From contig CAZWHQ010000022.1 in assembly GCA_964633715.1 (NCBI GenBank), positions 1 to 64,000 on the forward strand: a stretch of DNA of 64,000 nt, given 5' to 3'. The position numbers and the translations under genes were made by a program. Of the stretch, positions 17,874 through 25,789 are shown one piece after another. Under the pieces are notes generated by a model. The model searched no databases and was not told the DNA's origin. It was given only the letters and a program-made list of their open reading frames with translations. This DNA is from JAUWVG01 sp964633715. Its GTDB lineage: Bacteria > Acidobacteriota > Aminicenantia > Aminicenantales > Aminicenantaceae. How positions within the stretch are numbered: position 1 is the first letter of the stretch; the number at the start of each line of letters is the position of its first letter.

Positions 17874-18692
17874 ATGAAAAAAATTTTTTGTTTAGGGCTT
17901 TTTTTATGTTTTATTTTTTCCACAACAGCTGCCGTGGCACAGCTCACTCCTGCGGAGCTGACCCAAAGAGAGGATATTGAAAACTGGCTCGCTGAGGGCA
18001 AAATTGTCAAGTCCCAAGAAATCGGAGAAGGAGTGACCAAGCCGTACAGGCTTTTCCTTGAAGCCGGAGAAGTTGAGCTTTCCGGAGCCTGGAAAAATGC
18101 AAAGGGATTTAAGAATGGAGTTCTTGAAGGCTGGCAGTATGAGATTGCAGCCTATCAAATGGATAAACTTCTCGGTTTGGATATGGTTCCGCCCACCGTA
18201 AAGAGAAGATATAACAGGAATGAAGGATCACTGCAGTATTGGATCGAAGGAGCGATTAGTGATGAAGAACGCCAGGCAAGCGGTTTGCAAATACCGGCGT
18301 CTCAGATCCATGAGTGGGAAAACAGGATATATTTGATGCGGGCGTTTGATTCCATCATTGCCAACGATGACAGGACCCAGCAGAATATTCGCTATAGCCA
18401 AGATTGGCGGACAATCTTGATCGATCATTCCCGTTCATTTCGTTCGACTAGAGAGCATACAAGGAACCTTATGTTTGGAAAGAATGGACTCAAAGAAAAT
18501 CTTCCATTCCACCGCCTTCCCAGGGTATTTGTTGAAAATGTCAGAGCCCTCAACTTCGATCAGATCAAAGACGCCGTGGGAACTTACCTGACAAAAAGAG
18601 AAATCAATGCTGTCTTGAGTCGAAAAGACATATTTTTAAAAGAAATCGATGAAATGATCCAGGAGCAGGGTGAGGATGCCGTTCTCTACTAA
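17874..18692 (+). CDS. Secreted kinase-fold protein (FAM20/PI3K/HipA-like)
   Basis: A 272-residue protein with a clear signal peptide (cleavage near AVA-Q, residue 23). The mature domain matches the order of atypical-kinase motifs: GAWKN (K74, possible ATP-binding Lys), EIAAYQMDKLLGLDMVPPTV (E90), a catalytic-loop-like IIANDDRTQQN (D166, N171) and a metal-binding ILIDHSRSF (D184). The pattern of N-x-D-R and five-residue-spaced N, then I-D-H, recalls FAM20C, HipA and bacterial PI3/4-kinase-like proteins. A kinase in the periplasm would be unusual. Assignment rests on motif reading only. GGAGTT precedes the ATG. Confidence 0.55.
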   Translation: MKKIFCLGLFLCFIFSTTAAVAQLTPAELTQREDIENWLAEGKIVKSQEIGEGVTKPYRLFLEAGEVELSGAWKNAKGFKNGVLEGWQYEIAAYQMDKLLGLDMVPPTVKRRYNRNEGSLQYWIEGAISDEERQASGLQIPASQIHEWENRIYLMRAFDSIIANDDRTQQNIRYSQDWRTILIDHSRSFRSTREHTRNLMFGKNGLKENLPFHRLPRVFVENVRALNFDQIKDAVGTYLTKREINAVLSRKDIFLKEIDEMIQEQGEDAVLY

Positions 18693-19067
18693 AACAGTTG
18701 TTTTAGATTTATAGATATAGATTGTTTCGTTCGTCTTAAGTTGGACTATTCATTTTATCCTGAAGGGATGATTTCTTCTTTTCCTCCTCTCGAAGGAAAT
18801 AAATCCTGGTCAAAGCTCAGTATTTTCCCGCGTTACGTGTGACTCGTTGTATCCTATAGAAAATACAAACAAGTTGGTCCTCAATTCGGCACCAGTCTAA
18901 ACTGAATGTGACGTTTCAAAACAATTCGGACAGCAATAAATAATTTTTAAGCTACAGACTGTTAAAAATGATGAGAAGCTTGAGAAAAACACTTATCAGT
19001 CCGGATTTGACTGAACCGAGGCTTACATGTAGGCGATAATGTGTGATATACAATGATAAAGGAGAAC
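18693..19067. other. Intergenic region, mostly featureless
   Basis: A 375-bp spacer. Its left edge carries a perfect 8-2-8 palindrome (18689-18706) overlapping the stop codon of the kinase-like gene; it has no T-run and is at best a weak hairpin. TTGACT at 19007 and GATAAT at 19035 are 22 bp apart, too far for a good promoter. No ORF or RNA recognised. Confidence 0.4.
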
Positions 19068-20531
19068 ATGATGTTAGAAAGGAAAAGACCAAAACTGGAT
19101 ATGCTTTCTGAATCGTTTATTAATCAGATTGTTTCAGAAGCAGTGGATGTTCTGGGGAAAACAGGTGTGTTCGTGGAGAACGATGAAGCGTTACGGATTC
19201 TGGCTGATGCAGGGTGCGAATGCAGAAGGCAAACAGTGTTGTTCAAGGATAACCTTGTCGAAGAGGCGCTAAAAACCACGCCTCATTCCATCAAGGTCTA
19301 TGACCGCAGTGGTGATCTAGCGATGAATCTTAAAGGAGATGCGATTCATTTTGATCCAGGCTCCGGGGCTTTGACGATATTGGATCCGGATACATTGGAA
19401 GAAAGGGATCCAATAACCAGGGATCTCATCCGTTTTGCGACGTTGACCGATGCCCTTTCCAATATTGCGGCACAGAGTACGGAGATGATTTCCACTGATG
19501 TCCCCGAAGCCATGCAGGACAGATACCGGCTCTATATCGGATTGCAGTTCTGCAAAAAACCGGTTGTGACGGGGACTTTTGCCGTGGAGAGTTTTGAGAT
19601 TATGAAAGATATGCTGGTGACAGTCAGGGGAAGTGAACAAGCGCTGAGAGAGAAGCCTTTAGCCATTTTTGACTGCTGCCCCTCACCACCCTTGAAATGG
19701 AGCAACTTGACCTGTCAGAATCTCATAGATGCATCCAAGGCGGGGATTCCGGCCGAACTGATATCCATGCCGTTGACCGGAGCTACATCTCCTGTCACGT
19801 TGGCCGGCGCATTGGTGCAGCTAACTGCCGAAAACCTGAGTGGAATTGTCATCCATCAATTGGCCCACCCGGGATCGCCGATCATCTTTGGTGGTTCTCC
19901 CGCGGCGTTTGATATGAGGAAAGGGACGACACCCATGGGGGCTGTGGAAACGATGATGATCGCTGCTGCGTATGCTCAGATTGGGAAACATTTGGGGCTT
20001 CCCACTCATAATTACATGGGACTTTCCGACGCTAAGGTTGTCGATGGACAAGCAGGTTTAGAGACTGGGATGGGAGCGCTCGTTGCGGCTTTGGCGGGGG
20101 CGAACGTCATTTCCGGTCCGGGCATGCTGAATTTCGAGAGCTGTCAGAGCTTGGAAAAACTCGTCCTGGATAACGAGATCTGCGGTATGGCTCTCCGGCT
20201 AGTCAGGGGAATCGAAGCCCGCGGAGATCGATTGGGTGGCGATCTGTATGGGGATATCTATGATGGGGAACATTTTTTGACTTCGAAGGAGACGCTTCGG
20301 TGGTTTCGTGAGGAGATACATCAGGCCGGTCCGGTGATTGACCGCGATACATATGGTGTGTGGACCAGCCACGGGAAAAAGAGCGCCTGGGACCGGGCGT
20401 GCGGGGAAGTCGAAAAAATATTGAGTTCTTATAAGGCGGAACCGCTGCCTGAAGATTCGCTCAAAGCACTGAAAAGTATCATGAAGGACGATGCACGGCG
20501 AATGGGGATCGATCTGCCTCCTTTGGATTAA
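19068..20531 (+). CDS. MttB-superfamily corrinoid methyltransferase, non-pyrrolysine
   Basis: A 487-residue protein of the trimethylamine methyltransferase (MttB) superfamily. Family motifs include IHFDPGSGALTILD near residue 90, HQLAHPGSPIIFGGSPAAFDMRKG and the Gly-rich AGANVISGPGMLNFES. The frame has no internal amber codon, so it is a non-Pyl homologue of the kind that demethylates betaines or other quaternary amines onto a corrinoid protein. No corrinoid protein or activase gene lies nearby, so the substrate is unknown. The start is placed at 19068 because AAGGAG (19059-19064) lies between the earlier ATG at 19053 and this one. Confidence 0.8.
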   Translation: MMLERKRPKLDMLSESFINQIVSEAVDVLGKTGVFVENDEALRILADAGCECRRQTVLFKDNLVEEALKTTPHSIKVYDRSGDLAMNLKGDAIHFDPGSGALTILDPDTLEERDPITRDLIRFATLTDALSNIAAQSTEMISTDVPEAMQDRYRLYIGLQFCKKPVVTGTFAVESFEIMKDMLVTVRGSEQALREKPLAIFDCCPSPPLKWSNLTCQNLIDASKAGIPAELISMPLTGATSPVTLAGALVQLTAENLSGIVIHQLAHPGSPIIFGGSPAAFDMRKGTTPMGAVETMMIAAAYAQIGKHLGLPTHNYMGLSDAKVVDGQAGLETGMGALVAALAGANVISGPGMLNFESCQSLEKLVLDNEICGMALRLVRGIEARGDRLGGDLYGDIYDGEHFLTSKETLRWFREEIHQAGPVIDRDTYGVWTSHGKKSAWDRACGEVEKILSSYKAEPLPEDSLKALKSIMKDDARRMGIDLPPLD

Positions 20532-20547
20532 AAGCATGGTTGTGGGA

Positions 20548-20576
20548 TTGAAAAATCTGGATAGACGAGATAATAT
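20548..20576 (+). promoter_or_regulatory. Promoter of tRNA-Gly
   Basis: TTGAAA (20548-20553), 17 bp, TAATAT (20571-20576), ending 18 bp before the tRNA. Good spacing and position. Confidence 0.55.
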
Positions 20577-20594
20577 AGAAACCGATTAGAGAGT

Positions 20595-20666
20595 GCGGGC
20601 ATAACTCAGTGGTAGAGTACGAGCTTCCCAAGCTCGGGGTCGCGGGTTCAAATCCCGTTGCCCGCT
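20595..20666 (+). tRNA. tRNA-Gly (anticodon CCC)
   Basis: A full cloverleaf: acceptor GCGGGCA pairs with TGCCCGC. The anticodon stem CGAGC/GCTCG encloses TTCCCAA (anticodon CCC), and the T-arm is GCGGG-TTCAAAT-CCCGT with one G-U pair. The CCA end is not encoded. A run of ten T follows at 20668-20677, probably its termination signal. Confidence 0.93.
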
Positions 20667-20683
20667 CTTTTTTTTTTGCAAAA

Positions 20684-21481
20684 ATGAAAAAATGGTTTTT
20701 GATTGTTGATAAAGAACCTCTAATAGGTTCCTGGAACATGGCTGTGGATGATTATCTTTTCCGTTCACTTGATGAGAAATCCCAAACCACTGTCAGATTT
20801 TATACCTGGAAGAGGCCAACGGCGTCTTTGGGTTATTCTCAAAAAGCGGAAAAAGTGCTTGATGTCTCCTATTGCCGGAATAATGGGATCGATATTGTCC
20901 GGCGGATCACAGGGGGAAAGATGGTCCTCCATTTTAGAGAAGTGACCTATTCCATCTCTTCATCAGATTCAAGTGTATTTACCGACAAGCTTTCGGATTC
21001 ATACAGGTTGATTTCGGAAGCTCTTATGAAGGGGCTCGACAAAATTGGCCTCCTTTCTGTTCTGGCAGAAGAACCGCCTTCGACTTATGCAAGGGGAAAT
21101 TTGCCCTGTTTTTCCTATCCCGCCCGCAACGAAGTGGAGGTGAATGAAAAAAAAGTCATAGGCAGCGCCCAAAAAAGAGTTGGATCGACTTTTATCCAAC
21201 ATGGTTCTATTCCTCTAGAGGAAAACAGAGAACTCTTAAGAAAAATATCATTCCTTGAGGGAAGCGAAGAGGATGTCCGGTTGATAGCTCTATCACAGGC
21301 TCTGGGAAAACAAGTGACATTTGATTGGGCGGTTAAATTTTTTATTGCTGGGATATCTGAATATTTTGATGTCGAATTGTTGCCAAGAAGTTTAACCGAA
21401 GAAGAAAAGGGGGGTGTATCCCAAATCCAGAAGGACCGATATGAAAATCCCGATTGGACTTTTAGGGCCAGACCCAAATGA
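20684..21481 (+). CDS. Lipoyl synthesis acyltransferase (LipM/LplA-like)
   Basis: A 265-residue protein of the biotin/lipoate ligase fold. It has RRITGGKMVLH (residues 70-80) where the family has RRxTGG-x-x-V-x-H, and KKVIGSAQKRVGSTFIQHGSIPL with the conserved Lys and QHGS. A Cys in NLPCFSYPARNEV matches the position of the catalytic Cys of LipM octanoyltransferases, so transfer of octanoyl to a lipoyl domain is favoured over ATP-dependent lipoate ligation. The ATG at 20684 lies 17 nt after tRNA-Gly and has no SD, which is odd. No lipA is nearby. Confidence 0.75.
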   Translation: MKKWFLIVDKEPLIGSWNMAVDDYLFRSLDEKSQTTVRFYTWKRPTASLGYSQKAEKVLDVSYCRNNGIDIVRRITGGKMVLHFREVTYSISSSDSSVFTDKLSDSYRLISEALMKGLDKIGLLSVLAEEPPSTYARGNLPCFSYPARNEVEVNEKKVIGSAQKRVGSTFIQHGSIPLEENRELLRKISFLEGSEEDVRLIALSQALGKQVTFDWAVKFFIAGISEYFDVELLPRSLTEEEKGGVSQIQKDRYENPDWTFRARPK

Positions 21482-21548
21482 GTCTGGTTGGATTGATTTT
21501 TTTGGTTATTGGTGATAGTATTTTTCTTCACATGAGAAAATAAAAAAG

Positions 21549-22430
21549 ATGAATGAAATCGAAGAACTCACCAAACTGAATTTCAGATCGCTGCCGGAAC
21601 TAAAGCCGATTATTCATGACGATTTGCACCAGAAAGTCCGCAAACACCTCTACCTTGAGATGGGATCCGGTCCGGTTCTCTATCTGCTGTCTCCTTCCTA
21701 CACCGTCATCAATCCCGCCCCCAACGAAATGATCAATGATTTTATCCGCAAAGAGGAAAATACTCTTAATTATCTCAAGGAATTCATTATCCAAAACCTG
21801 ACAGTTCACTCTGTTCTTCTCTATATCAACAGCTACTTTATTGAACAAAACAATTTCCTTTTGCTGGCCAGGCTGCGTGAAAAAGACTCTGGGGGAAGGC
21901 GCTATGAAATCAAATTCTACACACATTCTCCAAGAGAGCTTCTCACTCACTACAAGGATAAGATCTATATCGGTCGGGATTTTATAGACCTTTTTCAATT
22001 TAAGAGAAAACACTTTGGCATAAAAAACATCATTTTGTCCTTAAAAGATCAGTATGACATTCTTCTTGATAAAGCCGAGGAAAAGCTGAAGAAACCCATG
22101 AAGTTTAAATCATTTTTTCAGGAGATCAAGGAGTACATCAATGAGCTGCAGAGCGAGAGCCTTCTTATCCTTCAGCCATTACCTCCCTATTTGGATTTTC
22201 ACAAAGTGAGCAGTGATGACCTCATCAATATCAATGCGCAGTATAGGTTGATAAATCATTATCTGATTGAACTTAACGATGAAGTGGCTGAATTTGAGAG
22301 CAATCTTCGTTCCAATGAGGAAAATGATTTTGTTCGTTATGTCACCAAGTACAAAAAAGATATCACCAATACCATTTCATTCTTTAACATCAAAATCCAC
22401 GGGATTATTTCAGAAAAAATTCACAGCTGA
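21549..22430 (+). CDS. Uncharacterised cytoplasmic protein
   Basis: A 293-residue protein with no signal peptide or membrane helix. It is rich in charged and aromatic residues. An N-terminal alpha/beta-like region (GPVLYLLSPSYTVINPAPNEM) is followed by a helical half with LLDKAEEKLKKPMKF and a C-terminal helix pair with acidic heptads. No known motif was found. It starts 67 bp after the LipM-like gene with AAAAAAG as a weak SD, and may be cotranscribed. Codon use is like its neighbours. Confidence 0.6.
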   Translation: MNEIEELTKLNFRSLPELKPIIHDDLHQKVRKHLYLEMGSGPVLYLLSPSYTVINPAPNEMINDFIRKEENTLNYLKEFIIQNLTVHSVLLYINSYFIEQNNFLLLARLREKDSGGRRYEIKFYTHSPRELLTHYKDKIYIGRDFIDLFQFKRKHFGIKNIILSLKDQYDILLDKAEEKLKKPMKFKSFFQEIKEYINELQSESLLILQPLPPYLDFHKVSSDDLININAQYRLINHYLIELNDEVAEFESNLRSNEENDFVRYVTKYKKDITNTISFFNIKIHGIISEKIHS

Positions 22431-22506
22431 AATTAATCCGTTCAGCAAAAAAACCGGTACCTTATCAGGAGTCTTTATACCCTTTTGAAGATTCCGGATT
22501 TCTCTA

Positions 22507-23817
22507 TTAGAAAATGATAGATTTTTCTATCCAGATCGTGCCGTAAGTTGTGAACAGGAACACAGTGGGTTTATCCGTTTCTTCTGAAAACGCTTTGACA
22601 ACGGAGAGGCCGTTATGCTTTTGATAATCGATGTCCGCCTCCAGCTTCCATTGGATCTCTCCCTGTTCCGCCTGGGCTTCGAGAGGAAATCTCTCGTTTT
22701 CAGGATAAAAGAATTTGATGTCCACATGGCTGCATCTGACCTCTAAAGGTTGTGTAAGCGGGGAGGGAGAGAGATGAAGATTTCCATGGGAAAGAGATAT
22801 CGATGTTTTACCTGAAAAGTTGTCGAGTTCGATGTCCTGGTATGTGGAGCTGAAGGTGATCTCGTCACCATGGACGTTTTTTCCGGATATTCCCAGGTTC
22901 TTTCCATTGACAAAGATGTTTCCATGAATGTCTTTAAGCCTCACTTTGTCATAGCGATTAGAGATATCTATATTTCCGTTTGCGCCGTCTATATCGATAA
23001 AGGATTGGTTGGCGACGATTTTTACGGGACCCACATCAGAAAGCTCAATTTTTTCATAGGAATTTTCGATGTCTAAGGCTCCGGAGATCTCCCAACCGAA
23101 GATTTCACTGTAGGGTGTACGGATGAGAACATCGTTTGTGATATCTTCCATAACGAGCCGTCCATGACTGTTTTGGATTTCGGTTGTCCCTTGAATATGG
23201 CTGATTGTCACATTTGAATAGGAGGCTTCAATGATGCAGCCGGATGTTACCTGCTCTATCTCGATATCGTCATATCTGCTGTAAACTTTAAGTTCTCCTC
23301 CTATATCGGAGGCGTACACTTCTCCATATCGGTTGTTGATATCCGTGTGTCCAACTTTTTCCGTCCGGACTAGTCCATAGGAATTGATAATGGTGACATT
23401 CATTCTGTCGGGAACAAAAATGATAAAATCCGTTTCAATTCTTTTTCTCCTGAATTCCTGCCGATTTGTTGAGATATTCAGAGTTGGTCCGTTGTTTTCG
23501 ATATTCATTTTTAGCAAATCTGCAATCTCTTCGGCCTCCACTTCTTCCTTTCTCCAGATCCTCTTTGTGAATGAAATAGTGACTTTTTCTTCATCCGATC
23601 CAAAAATTTCGATTGAGCCGTGGGCATTTCTGATGCGAAGTTCTTCTGAGAGAGGGGATTCGATTTCTTCTGTTTCCTCGAAAACAAATTCATCGTAGCC
23701 GAACAATATGCTGTCTCCCCATCCCCAATCGAGGTCAAGATTTCCAGTGTAGATCTGTGTGATAAATACACCGATCAGGATGATGAAGATCAGCAGAACA
23801 ATTTCTTTGGCTTTCAT
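22507..23817 (-). CDS. DUF4097-type beta-strand repeat membrane protein
   Basis: A 436-residue protein with an N-terminal signal anchor (residues 5-22), then an acidic stretch, then many short repeated beta strands of the form IENSYEKIELSDVGPVKI, ISNRYDKVRLKDIHGNIFV and ASYSNVTISHIQGTTEI. This is the DUF4097 (adhesin-like, right-handed helix) architecture found beside PspC/LiaF-type stress proteins. It is the last gene of the ECF sigma operon and sits 2 bp after the preceding gene. It may act as envelope-stress sensor or effector; this role is inferred from context. Confidence 0.75.
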   Translation of the reverse strand: MKAKEIVLLIFIILIGVFITQIYTGNLDLDWGWGDSILFGYDEFVFEETEEIESPLSEELRIRNAHGSIEIFGSDEEKVTISFTKRIWRKEEVEAEEIADLLKMNIENNGPTLNISTNRQEFRRKRIETDFIIFVPDRMNVTIINSYGLVRTEKVGHTDINNRYGEVYASDIGGELKVYSRYDDIEIEQVTSGCIIEASYSNVTISHIQGTTEIQNSHGRLVMEDITNDVLIRTPYSEIFGWEISGALDIENSYEKIELSDVGPVKIVANQSFIDIDGANGNIDISNRYDKVRLKDIHGNIFVNGKNLGISGKNVHGDEITFSSTYQDIELDNFSGKTSISLSHGNLHLSPSPLTQPLEVRCSHVDIKFFYPENERFPLEAQAEQGEIQWKLEADIDYQKHNGLSVVKAFSEETDKPTVFLFTTYGTIWIEKSIIF

Positions 23818-23819
23818 TT

Positions 23820-24032
23820 TTATTCTTGTGTTTTGTCGGAGCTCTGAGTGTCCAACTCACGTTCCTTGAGACCATTATAGAGCTTTAAAGCTCCCCAGGC
23901 GATGATCAAGACGGGCCATAACCGAGCGATTGTCCACCAAACATCGATGGTGTTGTGCAACAGGAAGAGCGCCCCGACGACAATGAGTATGATTCCCCAT
24001 ACGAGCGGATCTTTACGTTTGGATCTTGCCAT
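23820..24032 (-). CDS. Small two-helix membrane protein (DUF5668-like)
   Basis: 70 residues: a basic N-terminus, helix 1 WGIILIVVGALFLLHNTI, helix 2 WPVLIIAWGALKLYNGL, and a charged tail. The pattern of two short helices with a Trp-Pro-Val/Ile start matches the LiaI/LiaF transmembrane (DUF5668) region. GGAGGAA lies just upstream of the ATG. It is third in line after the anti-sigma gene, within the ECF operon. Confidence 0.7.
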   Translation of the reverse strand: MARSKRKDPLVWGIILIVVGALFLLHNTIDVWWTIARLWPVLIIAWGALKLYNGLKERELDTQSSDKTQE

Positions 24033-24046
24033 TTATTCCTCCTAGA

Positions 24047-24532
24047 TTATTCCTCTTTGTTTTTTGCCATGTAATCTAAAATGAGTTTGATGCCGATGAC
24101 GATGACAATTACGGGCCAAAAATCGAAAATGGTCCCGTAGCTGATGATATCGAAGTTTGCCAAAAGCAGAATTCCTCCGATGGCCATAAGGATAATTCCC
24201 CAGAAAATGGACCCGGATTTCATAAGCTCTGGGAATTCATCGATGGTCTCTTCTGCATAATCACCGTCGAGAGTTCTGCGGTTGATTGTTTTAGCTGTCA
24301 TGACGGCATCGATGAGCTGATAAAACCAGAATCCGGCCAGAAGCAGGCCTGCGAAAGGCTGCCCTTCTCCAGTTGTCTGAAGTGTCACCAGGCCGGCAAA
24401 AATAATCATATACATCACACCCTTCATGACCTGTCGGTTGTAAAGAGTGCCAAGTCCTGGAAATATGAATGACAGCAGACCTGCCAAAAATCCTGATTTC
24501 GGGGGTCTTTTGAGAATTATTTTTTCTTCCAT
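24047..24532 (-). CDS. Multi-spanning membrane protein, TM2/DUF5668-like
   Basis: 161 residues with four hydrophobic helices. The first pair has PKSGFLAGLLSFIFPGLGTLYNRQVMKGVMY, a TM2-domain-like Pro-Gly-Leu-Gly hairpin. The last pair (FWGIILMAIGGILLLANFDI and FWPVIVIVIGIKLIL) matches the helix pair of the following small gene, suggesting domain duplication. The second of two in-frame ATGs is chosen because GGAGGA lies between them, 5 nt before it. Part of the ECF operon. Confidence 0.7.
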   Translation of the reverse strand: MEEKIILKRPPKSGFLAGLLSFIFPGLGTLYNRQVMKGVMYMIIFAGLVTLQTTGEGQPFAGLLLAGFWFYQLIDAVMTAKTINRRTLDGDYAEETIDEFPELMKSGSIFWGIILMAIGGILLLANFDIISYGTIFDFWPVIVIVIGIKLILDYMAKNKEE

Positions 24533-24556
24533 GTCTTCCTCCATATGTATGTAAAT

Positions 24557-25054
24557 TTAGTCCTCTTTTCCCTTGAAAATTTTGTTTATTTTTAAAGAAG
24601 CGAGGAGAGTATCCGTTTGATCGAATAGAGAGACGGCGAAGGATTCCGCTTGGGTGTAGAGCTGCCCAACTTTGCTGTAACCCTTGTGGAGCTCTCGATT
24701 TATGGTTTTGTTGATGGTTTTTCTGTCGGGATGAAAAGCATAGAACGAGATCAGCATGAGAAAGATGGTGGCTCCGGCAAAGACCGGCTGTAGAGCCGGG
24801 CGCAGCAGAACATCGAGCTTGAAGGAAAATCTTTTCTTCTGTATCGGAATTTCGTACAGGCGGCTTTTAAGTTGGGCGCTGACGTCAATCTCTGGAAAAA
24901 CACTTAAGGCCTTGTTTGTTTCTTTGATGAGGGCAAAAAGTTCTCGGCATTCCGGGCAGGAATCAAGATGCAGCTCGACAGATTCTCTTTCTTTGGGGCT
25001 GAGTTCATCTTCCATATAAAGAGAAAACAAATCTTCGATGTGCCTACAATCCAT
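24557..25054 (-). CDS. Zinc-finger anti-sigma factor
   Basis: 165 residues. The N-terminal ZAS motif is His-x3-Cys-x2-Cys (HLDSCPEC, residues 29-36) preceded by CRHIEDLFSLYMEDEL, typical of anti-sigma factors that hold an ECF sigma at the membrane. A transmembrane helix follows at about 88-108 (FAGATIFLMLISFYAF), and the C-terminal part would be periplasmic. It overlaps the sigma gene by 11 bp, so the two are translationally coupled. It should inhibit the sigma factor until an envelope signal arrives. Confidence 0.88.
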   Translation of the reverse strand: MDCRHIEDLFSLYMEDELSPKERESVELHLDSCPECRELFALIKETNKALSVFPEIDVSAQLKSRLYEIPIQKKRFSFKLDVLLRPALQPVFAGATIFLMLISFYAFHPDRKTINKTINRELHKGYSKVGQLYTQAESFAVSLFDQTDTLLASLKINKIFKGKED

Positions 25055-25610
25055 TTTCTTCTCCTTTCTCTTTATTTTCTTTTAGAACTTTCGCCAGCTG
25101 AAGTCTGCCTCGATTGACACGTGACTTGATTGTTCCTAGAGGAATGTCTAATATTTCTGCGATCTCATTGTATTTTTTCCCCTGGATATCTCTGAGTATG
25201 ACAGCCATTCGGATGTCTGCAGAGAGATGGTTAAAGCCCTGCCAGACAAGTTTTTTGCTTTCTTCCTGGGCGAGAGTGTATTCAGGGCTTTCCTTTTCTG
25301 AAGAGGCGAGGTTGAATTCCTTAAAGTCGTCACGTGTCTTTTTTTCCCATTTTGTCCGGCGGTACTGGTCGATGAGGTAGTTTTTGCTCATAGTTAAAAG
25401 CCAGGCGGAAAAATTTTTACTGAAGTCATATTTGCTCAGAGAGTTATAGAGCTTGATGAAGATATCCTGCGTGAGGTCTTCGGCTTCCTCATAGCTTCCA
25501 GAAAACTGATAAGCCATGTTGAAGACTCTCTTAGAATATGCATCAACGAGCATTTTCCAGGCTCCTTCTTTGCCATCCAGGCATTCTCTGATGATTTGGT
25601 TTAATTCCAC
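25044..25610 (-). CDS. ECF RNA polymerase sigma factor (RpoE-like)
   Basis: 188 residues. The region 2 helix has YEEAEDLTQDIFIKLYNSLSKYDFSKNFSAWLLTMSKNYLIDQYRR, and region 4 has NEIAEILDIPLGTIKSRVNRGRLQL, a helix-turn-helix for -35 recognition. The start is GTG at 25610. The predicted transcription start is only about 10 nt upstream, so the leader is nearly absent and no strong SD is present. The upstream promoter is itself of ECF type, implying autoregulation. Confidence 0.92.
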   Translation of the reverse strand: MELNQIIRECLDGKEGAWKMLVDAYSKRVFNMAYQFSGSYEEAEDLTQDIFIKLYNSLSKYDFSKNFSAWLLTMSKNYLIDQYRRTKWEKKTRDDFKEFNLASSEKESPEYTLAQEESKKLVWQGFNHLSADIRMAVILRDIQGKKYNEIAEILDIPLGTIKSRVNRGRLQLAKVLKENKEKGEENGL

Positions 25611-25626
25611 GTTTCACACTTCAGTA

Positions 25627-25652
25627 GACGAAATTCTGAAAAAAAAAGTTCC
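25627..25652 (-). promoter_or_regulatory. ECF-type autoregulatory promoter (GGAAC-N17-CGTC)
   Basis: Read on the minus strand: GGAAC (25652-25648), a 17-bp spacer starting with a nine-T tract, then CGTC (25630-25627) followed by TA. This is the classical RpoE-family consensus with correct spacing, and its predicted start site is just ahead of the sigma gene. Confidence 0.8.
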
Positions 25653-25789
25653 GTGCCCTTCATTCTATTAAATATGGAGTTGAAAAAGAAGGGGAGATGT
25701 GTCAGGATTAATCTTTAAATAATTTTTTGGAATTTTAATATTTTATGACCATCTTTTCGTTGATTTTACTTATCAAAGGGAGGCCTTAA

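Noticed and set aside
19068..20531. Possible pyrrolysine codon in the MttB-family gene
   Set aside because: The reading frame contains no internal TAG; it is a non-Pyl homologue.
20479..20768. Minus-strand frames containing ATGFEPATPSLGSS and similar
   Set aside because: This is the well-known false translation of the reverse complement of a tRNA gene (here tRNA-Gly).
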